16,587 bases of DNA from Bacteroidota bacterium (GTDB taxonomy: Bacteria; Bacteroidota; Bacteroidia; Chitinophagales; Chitinophagaceae): the NCBI GenBank assembly GCA_023391015.1, contig JAEWBT010000149.1:1-16587 (forward strand), given 5' to 3'. Below are positions 13,794 through 16,587 of the stretch, piece after piece. Within the stretch, counting starts at the first letter, position 1. Each line of letters starts with the position of its first letter. The notes beneath the pieces are model-generated. The model worked only from the letters and a program-made list of their open reading frames with translations, was not told where the DNA came from and did no database searches. A program made the translations under genes and the position numbers.

Positions 13794-13823
13794 CAAAAGT
13801 ACAATATTTCTCCTAATACCCAA
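13794..13823 (-). promoter_or_regulatory. Promoter of rpmH-rnpA-yidD
   Basis: On the minus strand, TTG (13823-13821) is followed after 19 bases by TACTTTTG (13801-13794), an exact TAnnTTTG match. The distance to the rpmH ATG leaves a leader of about 50 bases, which contains a small GCC-CTTC-GGC hairpin. Confidence 0.7.
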
Positions 13824-14048
13824 CTCGTTTTTTCGGCCCTGCCGCCCATACCCGCCCTACCGCTTAATTTTAGCCCATATTTCCGGAAATCCCGCCTGCT
13901 TTCCTGTACTCGAAAACAACCCTTGGCTGCGCTTTTATGTTTTCGGAAGAAGCCAGGATTTCTAATCTTTGGCTCTTGGTTTTTGGGCTTTGATTTCCGG
14001 CTCCTGGCCTTTTAGTTTCCCCATACGCTGTTTCTCTTTTAAAATCAG
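13824..14048. other. rpmH-rhomboid spacer with a degenerate polymer
   Basis: This stretch holds one TTCCGGAA word (13881-13888) and a low-complexity part (about 13952-14021) made of variants of TTTGGCTCTTGG, TTTGGGCTTTGA and CCGGCTCCTGGCC. On the minus strand it reads as AAGAGCC-like heptads. A short minus-strand open frame over it is an artefact of that repetition. No promoter for the rhomboid gene was recognised. Confidence 0.5.
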
Positions 14049-14930
14049 ATGTCCAATAGTTTTCGTCCAAGCGGTTTTCAGGTGTTGCCGCCCGTTGTTA
14101 AAAATATCATCATCATCAATGTGTTGATGGCGATTCTGCAAACCGTGCTGGCCCAGCGCGGCATCGACCTGTCGGAATACCTCGGGCTGCACTACTGGAA
14201 GTCGTATTATTTCCAGCCCTGGCAATACGTCACGCACATGTTTATGCACGGCAATCCGTATAGCCTCCAGGCCACGCTGATGCACTTGTTTTTCAACATG
14301 TTTGCCCTTTGGATGTTTGGTTCTATTCTGGAAAACATCTGGGGTGCCAAGCGGTTCCTGACCTTTTATTTTATCTGCGGACTGGGCGCGGCAGCCCTCC
14401 ACCTCGCCGTGCTGGGTTATAATTTTCATGTTACCGAGCAAAACGTGATTGCCTTTTACCACAACCCAACGGTGGATCAGTTTAACCGGATGCTCCAGCA
14501 AAACGACTGGCAGGGCATTCCGGCATTTCAACAACTAAACCTGCAATGGCAGGGCGACCCCGGCGCAGGCAGCTTCCGCACCGAAGCCATTAATATGCTG
14601 GAACAAGCCCTGTATGGCGTAACCGACGCGGCATCGGGCCGCCACTATGACGGCCTTTTCGATCAGGCAACGGTGGGTGCTTCCGGGGCCGTATTCGGGA
14701 TTTTGCTGGCCTTTGGCTACCTGTTTCCCAACATGCTGTTGTATTTCTACTTCCTGGTGCCCATCAAGGCCAAGTGGTTTGTTATGTTCTACGCAGCGTT
14801 TGAACTTTATTCCGGCATCCGGGCCAATCCGGGCGACAACGTGGCGCATTTCGCTCACCTTGGCGGGATGCTCTTTGGCTATATTTTACTGCGCATCTGG
14901 GGCATGCGGCCCAACCGCCGTGCGTCTTAA
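14049..14930 (+). CDS. Rhomboid family intramembrane serine protease (active type)
   Basis: This is a 293-residue multi-pass membrane protein. The catalytic serine motif G-A-S-G is at 210-213 (Ser212), and the catalytic histidine lies in H-F-A-H-L-G-G (His270, with His267 one turn before). H-L-F-F-N-M-F-A-L-W in an early transmembrane helix gives the usual His/Asn of the oxyanion side. Between the early helices and the catalytic serine there is a hydrophilic loop of about 75 residues (roughly 130-205: F-Y-H-N-P, W-Q-G-I-P, Q-W-Q-G-D-P), longer than in E. coli GlpG. It cleaves unknown single-pass substrates within the inner membrane. The gene precedes the catalytically altered paralogue by 21 bases, so the two are probably co-expressed. 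Confidence 0.93.
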   Translation: MSNSFRPSGFQVLPPVVKNIIIINVLMAILQTVLAQRGIDLSEYLGLHYWKSYYFQPWQYVTHMFMHGNPYSLQATLMHLFFNMFALWMFGSILENIWGAKRFLTFYFICGLGAAALHLAVLGYNFHVTEQNVIAFYHNPTVDQFNRMLQQNDWQGIPAFQQLNLQWQGDPGAGSFRTEAINMLEQALYGVTDAASGRHYDGLFDQATVGASGAVFGILLAFGYLFPNMLLYFYFLVPIKAKWFVMFYAAFELYSGIRANPGDNVAHFAHLGGMLFGYILLRIWGMRPNRRAS

Positions 14931-14951
14931 AAAAATCAAGAATCATTGGTG

Positions 14952-15854
14952 ATGAACAAAACTTCTCAACGCATTTTTTCCCGTCCGTTTCTGCCTTCTT
15001 ATCATCAGAATGCGGTGGTGCACCTCATCCTGGCAACCGGGGTGTGCTTCGTGGCGTTTTTCTTTACGGCGGTTTGTTTTCAGGCTTTTGCCCATTATCA
15101 ATATCCCGTGGCGGTGGCGCACATTCTTTCCTGGATAGGACTGCCGGCTTTGGGAGATTTTCCACAAAAAGTCTGGACGCTTTTTACCTACGGCCTTTTC
15201 CACACCGGTTTTATGCACTGGGTAGGCAATGCCATTTGGATCTATGTGTGGGGCAGCGTACTGCAAATGATGACCGGCTACCGGCAGGTCATTCCGGTTT
15301 TCATGGCCGGAAATATTATGGGTGGCATTCTTGCGCTGGCGGTGCAAACGCTTCCGGGCGTGTCGGCTCCGGCGCACCTCATCGGTGCAGGCGGTGGCGT
15401 GATGGCGCTGGCAGCAGCGGCTTTTATGTTTGTGCCTAACTATCGCTTCTGGCTCACGCCCACGTTTTCACTTTCCATCAAAGTGGTGCTGGCAATTTTT
15501 ATCCTCTTAAATTTCTTTGGGTCTGTTCCGGGAATTGTAGGCTTATGTTGGCTGGCGGGTGGTGCGCTGGGCGGTGTACTGATGGTGCTTTCGCTTCGGA
15601 AAGGCTACCGCATCGGCGATCGGATTTATGGCTTTCTGGAAGGCGCAACTAATTCCGGTAAAGCCTCCGTTTCCGGGAAGAAGCCCGGTCGGCGCGAGCA
15701 GATTTTACACCGACCCGGCAGCGACAAGGTTACCCGCGTGTTGCGTCCGCAGGAGCGTGTGGATGCCTTGTTGGAAAAAATCCACGCCAAAGGCTACAAC
15801 GCACTTTCGCAGGAGGAAAAGGATTTTCTTAAAAACGCAGGCGAAAACATCTAA
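14952..15854 (+). CDS. Rhomboid-like pseudoprotease (catalytic Ser and His replaced)
   Basis: The product has 300 residues from the ATG at 14952; TTG and GTG codons just before it are also open. The multi-pass rhomboid fold is recognisable: H-T-G-F-M-H-W-V-G-N-A-I-W, G-N-I-M-G-G, then H-L-I-G-A-G-G-G-V-M-A. At the nucleophile position the motif is G-A-G-G (145-148), with Gly147 where Ser is required. The usual H-L-G-G is W-L-A-G (Trp200). Both catalytic residues are therefore missing and it should be proteolytically dead, perhaps a substrate adaptor like iRhom or derlin. The soluble C-terminus (about 235-300) ends in V-D-A-L-L-E-K-I-H-A-K-G-Y-N-A-L-S-Q-E-E-K, a tail common in Bacteroidota rhomboids (DUF6576-like). 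Its stop codon directly abuts the next ATG. Confidence 0.88.
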   Translation: MNKTSQRIFSRPFLPSYHQNAVVHLILATGVCFVAFFFTAVCFQAFAHYQYPVAVAHILSWIGLPALGDFPQKVWTLFTYGLFHTGFMHWVGNAIWIYVWGSVLQMMTGYRQVIPVFMAGNIMGGILALAVQTLPGVSAPAHLIGAGGGVMALAAAAFMFVPNYRFWLTPTFSLSIKVVLAIFILLNFFGSVPGIVGLCWLAGGALGGVLMVLSLRKGYRIGDRIYGFLEGATNSGKASVSGKKPGRREQILHRPGSDKVTRVLRPQERVDALLEKIHAKGYNALSQEEKDFLKNAGENI

Positions 15855-16587
15855 ATGGCGGTAGCGGTACAGCAACAAAGACGGCAACGGGGCTGGAAGT
15901 CGGTTGTTGGGGAAGTCCTGCGCTGGCTTTCCACAATGGCGTTTGCCGGGTGGCTCATTGGGTGCCGGGCAGCAGCCCTCGTAAGCCCTGAGCAAAAGCC
16001 TTTGCTGGCTTTTCTGCCATTCACCACAGCAGCGGCGGTCATTGTCAATGTGGTGCTGCTGTCGTTCTTGATCTTCCGGAAACACTGGCTGCGGGCTACA
16101 CTGCCCCTCATTGCGCTGGTGGCCTCTTCTTCTACCATTCAGGCCGTTTTCGGAAATCCCTTGCGCTGGCCCGCCGAGTCGCTGGCAGCACGACCCCAGA
16201 TTAAGGTTTTGCTTTGGAACGTGCATGGCCTGGGCATCTACGACCTGCCGGAAGACAAAGCGGTGCCCCGGAAAATGCTACAATTTATCAAAGAGCAAGA
16301 CCCGGATGTGGTGTGTCTGGTGGAATTTTATACCACCTACGGCAATATCCTGAAGCCCCATTCAGAGAAGTTTTTGGAGGAAGGTGGTTTCCGGGATTTC
16401 CGGTTTGTGTGGGATAATACCATTGGTGCCAAGGTTTATATCGGTATGGGCCTTTTTTCCAAACTGCCCGTCAGTGCGGTGGAAGAGCGTTGGATTGCCC
16501 CAAACATCAACTTGCTGCAAAGCGATGTGAGCCTGGACTCGGCCACCAAAGTCCGGATTGTTACGTTTCACCTGGAGTCGGTTGGGC
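15855..16587 (+). CDS. Membrane-anchored endonuclease/exonuclease/phosphatase family protein (partial, 3' end missing)
   Basis: The frame runs from ATG 15855 to the window edge (244 codons) without a stop. The N-terminal 110 residues contain about three hydrophobic segments (about 23-40, 48-73 and 82-95). From residue 117 the EEP fold begins: K-V-L-L-W-N-V-H-G (Asn122, metal/phosphate site), D-P-D-V-V-C-L-V-E-F (Glu157, metal ligand), then Y-I-G-M-G-L-F-S-K-L-P and R-I-V-T-F-H-L-E. The catalytic His/Asp pair near the C-terminus is outside the window. Such proteins hydrolyse phosphodiester bonds in DNA, RNA or inositol/sphingolipid substrates; which one applies cannot be told. The ATG follows the rhomboid-like stop with no gap (TAA-ATG), so it is part of the same operon. 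One TTCCGGAA (16074) encodes F-R-K. Confidence 0.85.
   Translation, partial: MAVAVQQQRRQRGWKSVVGEVLRWLSTMAFAGWLIGCRAAALVSPEQKPLLAFLPFTTAAAVIVNVVLLSFLIFRKHWLRATLPLIALVASSSTIQAVFGNPLRWPAESLAARPQIKVLLWNVHGLGIYDLPEDKAVPRKMLQFIKEQDPDVVCLVEFYTTYGNILKPHSEKFLEEGGFRDFRFVWDNTIGAKVYIGMGLFSKLPVSAVEERWIAPNINLLQSDVSLDSATKVRIVTFHLESVG

Larger units (their letters stand above)
497..16081. repeat. Dispersed highly iterated palindrome TTCCGGAA (24 copies)
   Basis: Hand-located starts of TTCCGGAA: 497, 986, 1110, 1470, 1696, 2070, 4375, 4815, 4836, 5088, 9072, 9369, 9480, 10134, 10614, 10694, 10894, 11332, 12889, 13152, 13253, 13290, 13881, 16074. A given octamer is expected about 0.25 times in this length, so enrichment is near 100-fold. 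Many are longer, such as AATTTCCGGAAATT at 1107 and 10891. Copies lie in genes on both strands and in spacers. None occurs between 5096 and 9071. Half-words (TTCCGG without AA) are also common. Confidence 0.9.

Noticed and set aside
13581..13823. A longer rpmH frame starting at 13823
   Set aside because: The extra 29 codons do not resemble L34 and would overlap the TTG/TACTTTTG promoter.
1..16587. tRNA or rRNA genes, prophage or insertion-sequence transposases
   Set aside because: None was recognised on either strand in any spacer or open frame.

Overview
The window looks like a chromosomal segment of a Bacteroidota bacterium, most likely in the Chitinophagia (Chitinophagaceae-like), at roughly 55% GC. 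The grounds are: a C-terminal type IX secretion (Por-type) sorting domain; promoters of the TTG-N19/20-TAnnTTTG type instead of the E. coli type; no clear Shine-Dalgarno sequences; a bacterial GH3 acyl-adenylating protein; and a tandem pair of rhomboid genes whose second member has a Bacteroidota-style C-terminal tail. The finer taxonomy is inference.

Layout, left to right. Positions 1-151 (-) hold the start of a lipoprotein, possibly class D beta-lactamase-like, divergent from lptB (233-973, +). A 316-bp spacer with a mini-hairpin array leads into a GH3-family gene (1290-2798). A hairpin-bearing spacer follows, then a CLC-type H+/Cl- exchanger (2957-4396) overlapping a GNAT acetyltransferase (4386-4790), and a single-module M16 zinc peptidase (4907-6160). 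A PAS-like/LuxR-HTH regulator (6325-7014, -) is divergent from a secreted beta-helix protein (7432-8484) and a large T9SS cargo protein (8710-10815). The spacer between regulator and cargo contains a phased array of CGTA-N4-TACG dyads abutting a good promoter. Four related REP-like hairpins lie around the beta-helix gene.

From 10946 to 13736 everything is on the minus strand: the rpmH-rnpA-yidD translation/membrane-insertion cluster, followed downstream by a two-gene cassette of an SMC/OLD-like ATPase and a small TOPRIM-like protein separated by 3 bp. The cassette resembles two-gene ATPase-nuclease anti-phage modules and is the best candidate for an under-described system. The right end (14049-16587, +) carries an active rhomboid protease, a rhomboid that has lost both catalytic residues, and the 5' part of a membrane-anchored endonuclease/exonuclease/phosphatase protein. 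These three are packed like an operon.

The most striking feature not tied to any gene is the octamer TTCCGGAA. I count 24 copies by hand, against about 0.25 expected by chance, often extended to TTTCCGGAAA or AATTTCCGGAAATT. It occurs in both coding and spacer DNA and leaves visible amino-acid footprints (F-R-K/N, S-G-N/K, F-P-E). It behaves like a highly iterated palindrome, comparable in kind to cyanobacterial HIP1.
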